Part shown: piece after piece, positions 16,113 through 24,413 of the stretch
Numbering within the stretch: position 1 is the first letter of the stretch
Layout: each line of letters starts with the position of its first letter
Assembly (NCBI RefSeq): GCF_001695625.1
Contig: NZ_MBPN01000056.1
Span: forward strand, 1-32,737
Direction: 5' to 3'
Origin: Pseudomonas defluvii
GTDB lineage: Bacteria; Pseudomonadota; Gammaproteobacteria; Pseudomonadales; Pseudomonadaceae
DNA: 32,737 bases
Notes under the pieces: model-generated
Database searches by the model: none
What the model was told of the DNA's origin: nothing
Seen by the model: only the letters and a program-made list of their open reading frames with translations
Translations under genes and position numbers: made by a program

Positions 16113-18722
16113 ATGATTAACGTAGATCTGCAACAACTCATCCAGGCCCTGGACGCCGAAACCCGCCGAGACCTTGAACGCGCGGCTGAGTGTTGTGTCT
16201 CCCGTGGTGGTAGCAAGGTTCTGGTTGAAGACTTGCTATTGGGGTTGCTGGAGCGTCCGCACGGTTTGCTTGCGCGAGCGTTGAGAGACGCTGAAGTCGA
16301 AGCGGGTGAGCTGAGTGCAGTGTTACAGGTGCAGGCCGAGCACAGTGCTTCGCGTAATCCAGTGTTCGCTCCTGAACTGGTGCAATGGCTGCAGGACGCC
16401 TTGCTTGTGGCAAACCTGGATCTGGGGCAGAGCCAGGTCGAGCAGGCCGCCCTGATTCTCGCTTTGGTGCGTAACCCGCTACGTTATGCCGGTAGCCGCT
16501 ACCAGCCTTTGCTGGCCAGGTTGAACGTTGAGCGGCTGAAGTCATTCGCCCTGTCGCAACAGGTCACCACTACCCATGAAAAATCCGGTGTTCAGGGGGA
16601 GTCGTTGTTGCAGCGTTTCACCCATAACCTGACGCAGCAGGCGCGTGACGGCACGCTTGACCCGGTCTTGTGTCGCGATACTGCGATTCGCCAGATGGTC
16701 GATATCCTCGCCAGGCGTCGCAAGAACAATCCAATCGTGGTCGGTGAGGCTGGCGTCGGCAAGACGGCCATCGTGGAGGGACTGGCTTCGCGCATTGTTG
16801 CCCAAGAGGTGCCAGCGGCGCTCCAGGGGGTTGAACTGCTGTCGCTTGATATGGGCCTGCTGCAAGCCGGTGCGAGTATCAAAGGCGAATTCGAACGCCG
16901 CCTCAAGGGGGTGATCGATGAGGTCAAGGCTTCGCCGAAACCGATCATTCTGTTCATCGATGAAGCCCACACGCTGATTGGTGCCGGTGGCAATACAGGA
17001 GGGGCGGACGCTGCCAATCTGCTCAAGCCTGCGTTGGCCAGGGGAGAGTTGCGCACCATTGCAGCGACTACCTGGGTCGAGTACAAAAAATACTTTGAAA
17101 AAGACCCCGCCCTGGCACGGCGATTTCAGCCGGTGCAATTGCATGAACCAACGGTCAGCGAGGCGGTGACCATTCTGCGTGGGCTGGCGCAGGTCTATGA
17201 GAAAAGCCACGGCATCTACCTGCGTGATGATGCCGTGGTGGCTGCCGCTGAATTGTCGGCACGTTACCTGGCCGGCCGACAGTTGCCGGACAAGGCCGTC
17301 GATGTACTCGATACCGCGTGTGCGAGGGTTCGGATCAGTTTGGCCGCAGCGCCAGAGCGCCTGGAACACTTGCGCGGCAAGCTGGCCGAAGGCAAGCGAC
17401 AGTATCAGGCGTTGCGCCGCGATGCCGAAGCAGGGTTGCTTGTTGAGCAGTCGGCTCTGGACGCATTGCGGGTACATCTGGCAGAAGTGGACGAAGAACA
17501 GCAGGTATTGGCGGAGCGTTGGCATGAGCAGCGCAGCCTGGCCGAACGGCTTCTGGAGCTGCGCCAGCGATTGGCTGAGGCTCGCGAAATCGGTATGCAC
17601 GAGCAAGCTCAGGACGCCGCCGCGGAGCAACACAGCATCGAGGCGCTGGAAACGCTACTTCATGATACCCACCAGGCGTTGTGTGAGGCTCAGGCTCAAG
17701 AACGCCTGGTCAGCTTTGAGGTGTGCCCTCGTTTGGTGGCGGAAGTGATCAGCGCCTGGACGGGCGTGCCGTTGGCACAACTGGCCTGGGAGCACAACGC
17801 CAAGGTCGCTCGTTTTGCCACTGACCTGCGAGCACGCATTCGTGGCCAGGAGCAGGCTGTACAGGCACTGGACCGTGCCATGCGTGCCACTGCCGCAGGG
17901 CTGAACAAACCCGATGCACCGGCAGGGGTGTTTTTGCTGGTGGGGCCCAGTGGTGTCGGCAAGACTGAGACTGCATTGGCGCTGGCCGACCTGTTGTACG
18001 GTGGCGAACGGTTCATAACCACCATCAACATGTCCGAGTTTCAGGAAAAACACACGGTTTCGCGCCTGATCGGAGCGCCGCCAGGTTACGTGGGGTATGG
18101 CGAGGGGGGCATGCTCACCGAAGCTGTGCGACAGAAGCCTTATTCGGTGGTGCTGCTCGATGAAGTCGAAAAGGCCGACCCTGATGTCTTGAATCTGTTC
18201 TATCAGATCTTCGACAAGGGCGTTGCCAATGATGGTGAGGGGCGCGAAATCGATTTTCGCAACACCCTGATTCTGATGACCTCGAACCTGGCCAGCGAGC
18301 GTATCAGTGCACTCTGTCTGCACGGCGAGCGGCCTACTGCCGAGGCGCTGGAAGACGCCATTCGGCCAACACTCAGTCAGCACTTCAAGCCGGCGTTGCT
18401 CGCGCGCATGCGTGTGGTGCCGTACTACCCGATGGACGCAACGGTGCTTCGTGAGCTGATTGAAATCAAGCTGCAGTACCTGGGCGAGCGTTTAACCAGG
18501 CGGCAATTGACGTTCAGCTACAGCCCTTGCCTGGTGGATCACCTGGCTGAGCGCTGTACCGAGAGTGATAGCGGTGCGCGCTTGATTGATCATCTGCTTG
18601 ACCGGCACCTGTTGCCGCACGTGGCCGACCGTATGCTGGCGTCGATGGCCACAGGTAAACGTCTCTCACGGGTGCATGCGACGTTCGACAATAGCGCAGG
18701 CGTGGTGTGTGAGTTTGTCTGA
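16113..18722 (+). CDS. clpV: TssH (ClpV), AAA+ sheath-disassembly ATPase
   Basis: ClpV extracts TssC from contracted sheaths and recycles TssB/C. The 869-residue Clp-type protein has an N-terminal ClpN domain (about 1-150). Its first AAA+ module has Walker A GEAGVGKT (211-218) and Walker B ILFIDE (279-284). A coiled middle domain (about 400-530) follows, then a second AAA+ module with Walker A GPSGVGKT (611-618) and Walker B VVLLDE (679-684). Both ATP sites look intact. AAGGACAGAGG precedes the ATG. It lies 12 bases after tssG and is followed 10 bases later by sfa. Confidence 0.98.
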   Translation: MINVDLQQLIQALDAETRRDLERAAECCVSRGGSKVLVEDLLLGLLERPHGLLARALRDAEVEAGELSAVLQVQAEHSASRNPVFAPELVQWLQDALLVANLDLGQSQVEQAALILALVRNPLRYAGSRYQPLLARLNVERLKSFALSQQVTTTHEKSGVQGESLLQRFTHNLTQQARDGTLDPVLCRDTAIRQMVDILARRRKNNPIVVGEAGVGKTAIVEGLASRIVAQEVPAALQGVELLSLDMGLLQAGASIKGEFERRLKGVIDEVKASPKPIILFIDEAHTLIGAGGNTGGADAANLLKPALARGELRTIAATTWVEYKKYFEKDPALARRFQPVQLHEPTVSEAVTILRGLAQVYEKSHGIYLRDDAVVAAAELSARYLAGRQLPDKAVDVLDTACARVRISLAAAPERLEHLRGKLAEGKRQYQALRRDAEAGLLVEQSALDALRVHLAEVDEEQQVLAERWHEQRSLAERLLELRQRLAEAREIGMHEQAQDAAAEQHSIEALETLLHDTHQALCEAQAQERLVSFEVCPRLVAEVISAWTGVPLAQLAWEHNAKVARFATDLRARIRGQEQAVQALDRAMRATAAGLNKPDAPAGVFLLVGPSGVGKTETALALADLLYGGERFITTINMSEFQEKHTVSRLIGAPPGYVGYGEGGMLTEAVRQKPYSVVLLDEVEKADPDVLNLFYQIFDKGVANDGEGREIDFRNTLILMTSNLASERISALCLHGERPTAEALEDAIRPTLSQHFKPALLARMRVVPYYPMDATVLRELIEIKLQYLGERLTRRQLTFSYSPCLVDHLAERCTESDSGARLIDHLLDRHLLPHVADRMLASMATGKRLSRVHATFDNSAGVVCEFV

Positions 18723-18732
18723 GGGCGCGCAG

Positions 18733-20250
18733 ATGTTTACGCGAGTAGCGCAACCCTTGATCTATGCCGAGGCGGTGCTGGCGCAGTTTGCCAGCTTGTC
18801 GCGTGTGACAGACGAAGGTGCGTTGTTGGCCGATTTCGTGCGGGCCACCGCTTCGCTCAGTGGTTGTGAGTTGAGCCAGTTGTACCTGCTTGATGCCACT
18901 CATACCACATTAGGGCTGAGTGCAGAGTGGCTGGACGGTGTACTCCAGCCTCGGGAAATGGCCACGTTGCCTGCAGACTACAACGGTGAGCAATTGTTGC
19001 AGTTTGCGCTGTGCCAAAACCGAGAGGTCAGTATCAGCGACCTGAGCGGTGGCATCCATGAAATCAGTTTTCTTCCACGGCACGCCAAGGCATGGCGCTC
19101 GTTGTTGTGTGTGCCGCTGAGCAATCGCCAGCAGGCCGTTGCAGGCGTTCTGCTGTGTGCCAGTTGCAGGCCTGTCGATCTGCAGGGCTTTGCCTGTTCC
19201 CTGAGCGTCCTTGGGCGCTTTGTGCTCGGCCAGTTGCATCTATTGCAACGGCGCCTGTGGTCCTCCAGTGATGTGCCACCGGCATCAGAGCCGGTGATCT
19301 GTTCGGGTGCTTATGGCCTGATCGGCAAGAGTGCCGGAATGCGCCAGACCTATCAGTTGATCAGCAAGGTGTTGCACACCCCATATACCGTATTGCTACA
19401 AGGCGAGACGGGTACCGGAAAAGATGTGGTGGCACGGGCAATTCATGATTATGGCCCGCGCCGATCAAAGGCCTTTGTCGCGCAGAATTGTGCGGCGCTT
19501 CCGGAGCAACTGCTGGAGAGTGAACTGTTCGGTTATCGCAAGGGCGCGTTTTCCGGTGCCAACAGTGACCGGGTAGGGCTGTTCGAGGCTGCTAATGGCG
19601 GCACCTTGCTGCTGGATGAAATTGGCGACATGCCGCTCACCCTTCAGGCCAAGTTGCTGCGCGTATTGCAGGAAGGCGAGATTCGTCCGTTGGGGGCCAA
19701 TCAGACGCAACGGATCGACGTGCGGATCATTGCCGCGACCCACCGTGATCTATTGGCACGGGTTCGTGAAGGGGCGTTTCGTGAAGACCTCTATTACCGC
19801 CTGGCGCAGTTTCCAATCACGCTACCGGCCTTGCGCCAACGCGAAGGTGATTTGCGTGAGCTGGCTTTGCACTTCGCTGACAAGGCCTGCGCATTCCTGC
19901 AGCGTGAGCCACTGAAATGGTCGGATGCGGCATTTGAACGCCTTGGCGGATACAGCTTTCCGGGCAACGTCAGAGAGCTCAAGGGCCTGGTCGAACGGGC
20001 CGTATTGCTGTGCGACGGCGGTGAGCTGTGCAGCGAGCACTTCACCTTGACTACCGACACGTTGCCGCAGGCGCCTGCCCGTAGCCTGCGTGAATGCCTG
20101 GAGCAGGTTGAGCGCAAATTGTTGCTTGATTGCCTGCGCAAGCATGGCGGTAACCAAACCCTGGTGGCACGCGAACTCGGCCTGCCACGCCGCACCCTGT
20201 TGTATCGACTCGGACGCTTGAGCATCCCGCAGGGCGGTTTTGACGGTTAG
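18733..20250 (+). CDS. sfa: Sfa, sigma54-dependent transcription activator of the T6SS
   Basis: Sfa is an enhancer-binding protein that remodels RNA polymerase-sigma54 at T6SS promoters. Of its 505 residues, about 20-170 form a GAF-like sensory region and the AAA+ domain starts near 200. Walker A is GETGTGKD (224-231), the Walker B region is GGTLLLDEIGDMP, and the C-terminal Fis-type helix-turn-helix (about 450-500) has GNQTLVARELGLPRRTLLYRL. The sigma54-contacting loop reads GAFSGA (271-276) instead of the usual GAFTGA. No receiver domain is present, so it is not a classical two-component regulator. The start at 18733 follows GAGGG and clears the clpV stop. Candidate targets are the -24/-12 elements at 120 and 9110. 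By order sfa2 (PA1663). Confidence 0.94.
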   Translation: MFTRVAQPLIYAEAVLAQFASLSRVTDEGALLADFVRATASLSGCELSQLYLLDATHTTLGLSAEWLDGVLQPREMATLPADYNGEQLLQFALCQNREVSISDLSGGIHEISFLPRHAKAWRSLLCVPLSNRQQAVAGVLLCASCRPVDLQGFACSLSVLGRFVLGQLHLLQRRLWSSSDVPPASEPVICSGAYGLIGKSAGMRQTYQLISKVLHTPYTVLLQGETGTGKDVVARAIHDYGPRRSKAFVAQNCAALPEQLLESELFGYRKGAFSGANSDRVGLFEAANGGTLLLDEIGDMPLTLQAKLLRVLQEGEIRPLGANQTQRIDVRIIAATHRDLLARVREGAFREDLYYRLAQFPITLPALRQREGDLRELALHFADKACAFLQREPLKWSDAAFERLGGYSFPGNVRELKGLVERAVLLCDGGELCSEHFTLTTDTLPQAPARSLRECLEQVERKLLLDCLRKHGGNQTLVARELGLPRRTLLYRLGRLSIPQGGFDG

Positions 20251-20337
20251 CAGCACATGACCTTTTTACGCCTTTTTTCTTTCCGGTAGCCCTGAAAGGA
20301 CAGGGGTTCTGCACGCTTTTTTCAAGGAGATTTTCTG

Positions 20338-20469
20338 ATGTCTGTTCGTCACTGGCCACCGGTGTTGCTGGTCCTGATTGTTCTGGGCGGCTGCAGCGGT
20401 AACTACAAATTCAATGACAACGCGTATCGCCCGTTGGGTGACCCGCAGGCATTCAATCGCGGCAAGTGA
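20338..20469 (+). CDS. OrfX, 43-residue predicted lipoprotein
   Basis: A very short gene, 43 residues, with a clear lipoprotein signal: MSVRHW, hydrophobic VLLVLIVL, lipobox LGGC with Cys19, then Ser at +2, which predicts outer-membrane sorting. The mature peptide is only about 25 residues (starting CSGNYKFNDNAYRPLG). AAGGAGA (20324-20330) gives a strong binding site. It sits between sfa and fha, exactly where orfX (PA1664) lies in the HSI-II cluster, which argues that it is a real conserved gene. Its function is unknown to me. A small hairpin (20290-20305) and T-rich tracts lie in the 87 bases before it. Confidence 0.85.
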   Translation: MSVRHWPPVLLVLIVLGGCSGNYKFNDNAYRPLGDPQAFNRGK

Positions 20470-20486
20470 TCGCAAGGAGCCTCATC

Positions 20487-21683
20487 ATGGAACTGATTTT
20501 CGATTGGCTGAATCCACCCCAGCCTGCCGCTGGAGTCTCTTGCAGTAGAACCTTTGGGGCGTTCGGCGGTGTGATCGGACGGGGTGTGAATTGTTACTGG
20601 CCCCTTTCGTGTGCTGCGTTGACGTTATCAAAGCAGCACGCGCTGATTACGTTCGACAACGGTAAGTTCATGCTGATCGATATCAGCACCAATGGCACGT
20701 TGGTCAAGGACACTGGCCAGCGCTTGCGCGCGGGCGAGTCGCTACCAATCGAGCATGGTTTTACGTATGTCGTGGGTGACGTCGAGCTCCGTGCAACCCT
20801 GGTGGGTGCTGATGTTGACGACCCCAGGCCGACTGAGCGTCCCCCGCAGGCAGACAATCACATTCCACAGGGGGCATTGTTCGGTTTCGATCTGTCTGGC
20901 TCCGACGATGACGACGACCAGATCTATGCAGAATTTCAACGGCTAGACGAGGGATCGGCCGTGTCTTATCCGGTGCATCCGGGTGCGGACTATGCCTCCA
21001 TCACGCATGAGCATCTGCATGTACCGACGCTTCAGGCGCCGCAGGACATGGCCGCTCGTGAGGAGCTACCGCTCACTCCAGAGGTGCGTAGCGAAGGGTT
21101 CTGGACGCAGTTTGGCGTTGCTCTGGGCGTTGATGTCAACGCGCTCGATGACTCGGGCCGGGAGGCGCTGGCGCTCAAGGTTGCGGCGCTGTTCAAGCAG
21201 AGTATCGACGGTATCCAGCAGGGCTTGCATACGCGCAGTGCGTTGAAGCGAGAGCTGCGCCTGGCTGTGACCACGGAGGGGGCCAGCCGTAATCCGCTCA
21301 AGCACACCGCGGATGCCAGTGGCGCGTTGAGCCTCATGCTGTCACCGGGAACGCCTGGGCAACTGCCTGCTGACCAGGCGCTGGCGTTTGCGTTTCGCGA
21401 ACTGCAAGCACATCAGGTGGCGTTGCTTGGGGCAACGCGAGCGGCATTGCGTGGCGCGCTTCAGCATTTTTCGCCCCAACAGCTGACCTTGTGTTTCGAG
21501 CGTGAGGGGCATCAGCCACTGTTTGCGACTGCGTTAAGTCGCTGGAAAGCTTTTGAGCGTTACCACCATGCGCTGTGTCGAGATGACGAGTGGAGTGAAC
21601 GCTTGCTGGCGCGAGACTTCGCCCGTGCCTACGAAGAGCAGGCCCGCCTGATCACCACCCTCCATCACCCACACCAAGGATGA
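20487..21683 (+). CDS. fha: Fha (TagH), FHA-domain T6SS regulator
   Basis: FHA proteins bind phosphothreonine and link the Stk1/Stp1 pair to assembly of the secretion machine. The 398-residue protein has an FHA domain (about 20-100) with the conserved phosphopeptide-binding positions: G31-R32, S48 with KQH51, and N69-G70. An acidic linker (about 130-170) follows, then the T6SS-specific C-terminal domain (about 210-395) with WTQFGVALGVD and RASLIT-like end. The ATG at 20487 is chosen because AAGGAG (20474-20479) stands 7 bases ahead; an upstream GTG would overlap orfX and lacks this spacing. The stop overlaps tssJ. By order fha2 (PA1665). Confidence 0.93.
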   Translation: MELIFDWLNPPQPAAGVSCSRTFGAFGGVIGRGVNCYWPLSCAALTLSKQHALITFDNGKFMLIDISTNGTLVKDTGQRLRAGESLPIEHGFTYVVGDVELRATLVGADVDDPRPTERPPQADNHIPQGALFGFDLSGSDDDDDQIYAEFQRLDEGSAVSYPVHPGADYASITHEHLHVPTLQAPQDMAAREELPLTPEVRSEGFWTQFGVALGVDVNALDDSGREALALKVAALFKQSIDGIQQGLHTRSALKRELRLAVTTEGASRNPLKHTADASGALSLMLSPGTPGQLPADQALAFAFRELQAHQVALLGATRAALRGALQHFSPQQLTLCFEREGHQPLFATALSRWKAFERYHHALCRDDEWSERLLARDFARAYEEQARLITTLHHPHQG

Positions 21684-22186
21684 TGCGCATGCCTCGCTTG
21701 ACTTCATGCTTCAAGACGATTGCTGCGTTGACGGCACTGCTGCTGTTGGCGGGTTGTGCATCGCTCTCGCCGTATTCGAACCTGACCAAGCTGAACCTGA
21801 AACTGACCGCCAGCGATCAGCTCAACCCAGACCTCCACGGACGCCCGTCGCCGATCGTCGTACGCCTGATGGCGCTCAAACATCCGGTGGCGTTTGAGAA
21901 CGCAGATTTTTTCAGCCTCTACGAGCGTGCCAAGGAAAGCCTGGCGGTGGACTTGTTGGCCAGTGAAGAGCTGGAGCTGCGCCCGGGGGAATCCATTGAG
22001 CTCAAGCTCAGTGTCGAACAGGGCAGTCGCTATGTCGGCGTGGTGGCGGCTTACCGCGACTTGTCGCAAGCCCGCTGGAGTTACGTGGTTCCTCTCGCGC
22101 CAGAGGCCTTGACCGAGGTTGAGCTGGTGCTTGCTCAGGCAGGTATTCGCTCCCGTAACGACCCATTAGCAAGCACGGATAACTGA
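21680..22186 (+). CDS. tssJ: TssJ, outer-membrane lipoprotein of the membrane complex
   Basis: TssJ anchors the TssJLM trans-envelope complex to the outer membrane and binds the periplasmic end of TssM. The 168-residue precursor has a lipoprotein signal with lipobox LAGC, Cys26 modified, Ala at +2. The mature part is a compact beta domain with typical segments DLHGRPSPIVVRLMALK and NADFFSLYE. Three in-frame ATGs (21680, 21683, 21689) could start it; the first overlaps the fha stop. By order lip2 (PA1666). Confidence 0.95.
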   Translation: MMRMPRLTSCFKTIAALTALLLLAGCASLSPYSNLTKLNLKLTASDQLNPDLHGRPSPIVVRLMALKHPVAFENADFFSLYERAKESLAVDLLASEELELRPGESIELKLSVEQGSRYVGVVAAYRDLSQARWSYVVPLAPEALTEVELVLAQAGIRSRNDPLASTDN

Positions 22187-22188
22187 TC

Positions 22189-23520
22189 ATGAACAGGGAC
22201 AAAGTCATTTGGCAGGAAGGCATGTTGCTGCGCCCGCAGCACCTTCAGCACAACGACCGTTACTACGACTATCAAATGAGAAGCCGAACCCACCTGCTGG
22301 GCAGTTACATGTGGGGATTTTTGCGATTGGAGATCGACCAGCAGTTTCTCAAGATGGGGAAGCTGGCGATTAGCCAGGCGTCCGGCATCTTGCCGGATGG
22401 CAGTCTGTTTGAACTGGGGGGCGAGGGGCAGCCGTTGGTGCTCGATGTTCCACCCAGTACGGGTAATACGCCGGTCTACCTGGCATTGCCATTGATCACG
22501 GGTCATCACATCGAGGCGCGCCGGCCGGAACAATCCGATGTGCTGGCGCGTTACACCCACTACGAAACCGAGGTCGCAGACTCCAATGCCGGTGCTGATT
22601 CCAGCCGGGTGATCAGTTGCGCACGTCCGGATTTTCGCTTGTTGCTGGGTGAGCAACAGAGCGATCAGGCCTATGTGAAATTGAAAATATGCGAAGTGTT
22701 CGACACCTCGGCGGATGGAGCCATCACGCTTGCAGAGGACTTTGTTCCGACCTTCATCAATGCCCAGGCGTCTGGCTATTTGTTGTCCTGCCTGAAGGAA
22801 GTCATCAGCCTGTTGGCCCATCGAGGGGACGCCCTGGCGGAGCGGATCCGCTCTAACGGCAAGGTGGGCGGCGCCGAGGTGGGGGACTTCATGATGCTGC
22901 AGTTAATCAACCGAACCGAGTTGGTGTTGCGTCACTTTCTGGATATTGAGCAGGTGCATCCTGAGGTCTTGTACCGCACGCTACTGGCGATGCTCGGGGA
23001 CCTTGCAACCTTCTCCAGTGAGCACAAACGCCCGCACCTGGACAGCCGCTATCAGCACAGTGACCAGGGCTCCAGCTTTCGCAGCGTGATGAATGCCATC
23101 CGTCAGGTGCTGTCGATGGTGCTTGAGCAGCATGCCATCGAACTTGAGCTGCAAGTGCGCCAATACGGTGTTCTGGTCTCCCCACTGAATGACCCTACGC
23201 TACTGGACTCGGCCTCGTTTGTGCTGGCTGCCAGTGCCCATTGTGACGGTGACGAACTGCGCCAGCGTTTGCCTGCACACCTCAAGGTCGGCGCCGTGGA
23301 GCAGATTCGACAATTGGTCAACCTGCACCTGCCGGGTATCAAGGTCAGGCCGTTGCCGGTGGCCCCACGGCAAATTCCGTTTCACGCCAACAAGAGCTAT
23401 TTCATCCTGGAACTGAGTGTTGAAGAGCGTTCCCAGCTGGAGAGCTCGGGTGGTTTCGCCTTCCATGTGTCGGGTGAGTTTGCCGAACTTGAACTGGCTT
23501 TCTGGGCGATCAGGAATTGA
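22189..23520 (+). CDS. tssK: TssK, baseplate-membrane complex connector
   Basis: TssK trimers connect the baseplate wedges to the cytoplasmic parts of TssL and TssM. The 443-residue protein has the very typical N-terminus WQEGMLLRPQHLQHNDRYYD and an intact length. It begins 2 bases after the tssJ stop, with no strong binding site, so it is probably translated by coupling. The stop sits just before the tssL start. By order hsiJ2 (PA1667). Confidence 0.97.
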   Translation: MNRDKVIWQEGMLLRPQHLQHNDRYYDYQMRSRTHLLGSYMWGFLRLEIDQQFLKMGKLAISQASGILPDGSLFELGGEGQPLVLDVPPSTGNTPVYLALPLITGHHIEARRPEQSDVLARYTHYETEVADSNAGADSSRVISCARPDFRLLLGEQQSDQAYVKLKICEVFDTSADGAITLAEDFVPTFINAQASGYLLSCLKEVISLLAHRGDALAERIRSNGKVGGAEVGDFMMLQLINRTELVLRHFLDIEQVHPEVLYRTLLAMLGDLATFSSEHKRPHLDSRYQHSDQGSSFRSVMNAIRQVLSMVLEQHAIELELQVRQYGVLVSPLNDPTLLDSASFVLAASAHCDGDELRQRLPAHLKVGAVEQIRQLVNLHLPGIKVRPLPVAPRQIPFHANKSYFILELSVEERSQLESSGGFAFHVSGEFAELELAFWAIRN

Positions 23521-23525
23521 ACGGT

Positions 23526-24413
23526 ATGTCTGAAGAAAAGCACCGTTATCAGGACTTGACCGTTCTTGCCAGTTCCCACAATGGCAGCCTGCCAGAGGGG
23601 GCACCATTGACCGACCAGGCAGGCGCGGTACGTGTCGAGGCGCTTGCTGATCGGCTGGTGTTCAGCGCCACTGCGCGCCCAACCCACAGTTTTACCCTGA
23701 GTATCAACACGTTGGTTGCTGCGGCCTCCGAGCTGCTGTCCGAGGTCATCAGGATCAAACAGAGCCGTGTTGGCGAAGAGCTCACATTACTTAACAAACG
23801 CCTGCAGAACCATGTCACTGCCTTTGAGCAGCGTGCGGGTCAGCTTGGGGTGGAAAGCCGTCAGGTCTCGATGGCCTCTTATGTGCTGTGCACGGTGGCC
23901 GACGAAGCAGTGGTCACGACGTCGTGGGGCGTTAATAGCGACTGGTCTCAGAAGAGCCTGCTGAGCACTTTCCATAACGAAACCTTCGGTGGCGAGAAGT
24001 TCTTCTGGCTGCTTGAACAGTCGTTGAAAGCGGCTGCCGGACATTTGCAGATGCTGGAGTTGATGTACCTCTGCCTGGCGCTCGGGTTTGAGGGCAAGTA
24101 CCGAGTGGCCGACCGCGGCATGCAGGGGCTCGATGGCATTCGCGATGACCTGTACCAGCGTATCCGTCAGTTGCGAGGCGATGTACCGCGCGAACTGTCG
24201 CCGCAATGGAAAGGCTTGGGTACCCAGCGGCGAAATCTGGTGCGCATCGTACCGACCTGGATGGTCGCGATGTTCACCTTGGTCAGCCTTGGGGTGATGT
24301 ACTCGGGATTTGCCTGGGTACTCGGCGAACAGCGTGAGCGCGCGCTGCAGCCTTATTTGCCGACGGACTCGGCAGCGGTTCAGCTTCAACCGCCATACAG
24401 AGACATGCCATGA
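23526..24413 (+). CDS. tssL: TssL (DotU), inner-membrane component
   Basis: TssL is a tail-anchored inner-membrane protein whose cytoplasmic domain binds TssM and TssK. The 295-residue protein has the DotU core with YVLCTVADEAVVTTSWG and SLLSTFHNETFGGEKFF, and one membrane helix near the C-terminus (about 240-262, WMVAMFTLVSLGVMYSGFAW). It stops about 35 residues later, so it lacks the OmpA-like peptidoglycan-binding domain found in some TssL proteins. The ATG at 23526 is preferred because AGGA (23512-23515) is 10 bases ahead; a TTG at 23517 is too close to that site. The stop overlaps tssM by 4 bases. Confidence 0.95.
   Translation: MSEEKHRYQDLTVLASSHNGSLPEGAPLTDQAGAVRVEALADRLVFSATARPTHSFTLSINTLVAAASELLSEVIRIKQSRVGEELTLLNKRLQNHVTAFEQRAGQLGVESRQVSMASYVLCTVADEAVVTTSWGVNSDWSQKSLLSTFHNETFGGEKFFWLLEQSLKAAAGHLQMLELMYLCLALGFEGKYRVADRGMQGLDGIRDDLYQRIRQLRGDVPRELSPQWKGLGTQRRNLVRIVPTWMVAMFTLVSLGVMYSGFAWVLGEQRERALQPYLPTDSAAVQLQPPYRDMP

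Noticed and set aside
18586..18732. Longer Sfa protein starting inside clpV
   Set aside because: The extra 49 residues are clpV sequence in another frame; ATG 18733 has a binding site and gives the normal family start.
20290..20326. Hairpin CCCTG/CAGGG followed by a T-run, possible terminator between sfa and orfX
   Set aside because: The stem is only 5 bp and the T-run is more than 10 bases away, and the genes on both sides belong to one conserved operon.
23517..23525. TTG start for tssL three codons earlier
   Set aside because: The binding site AGGA would be only one base from the TTG, while ATG 23526 has normal spacing.
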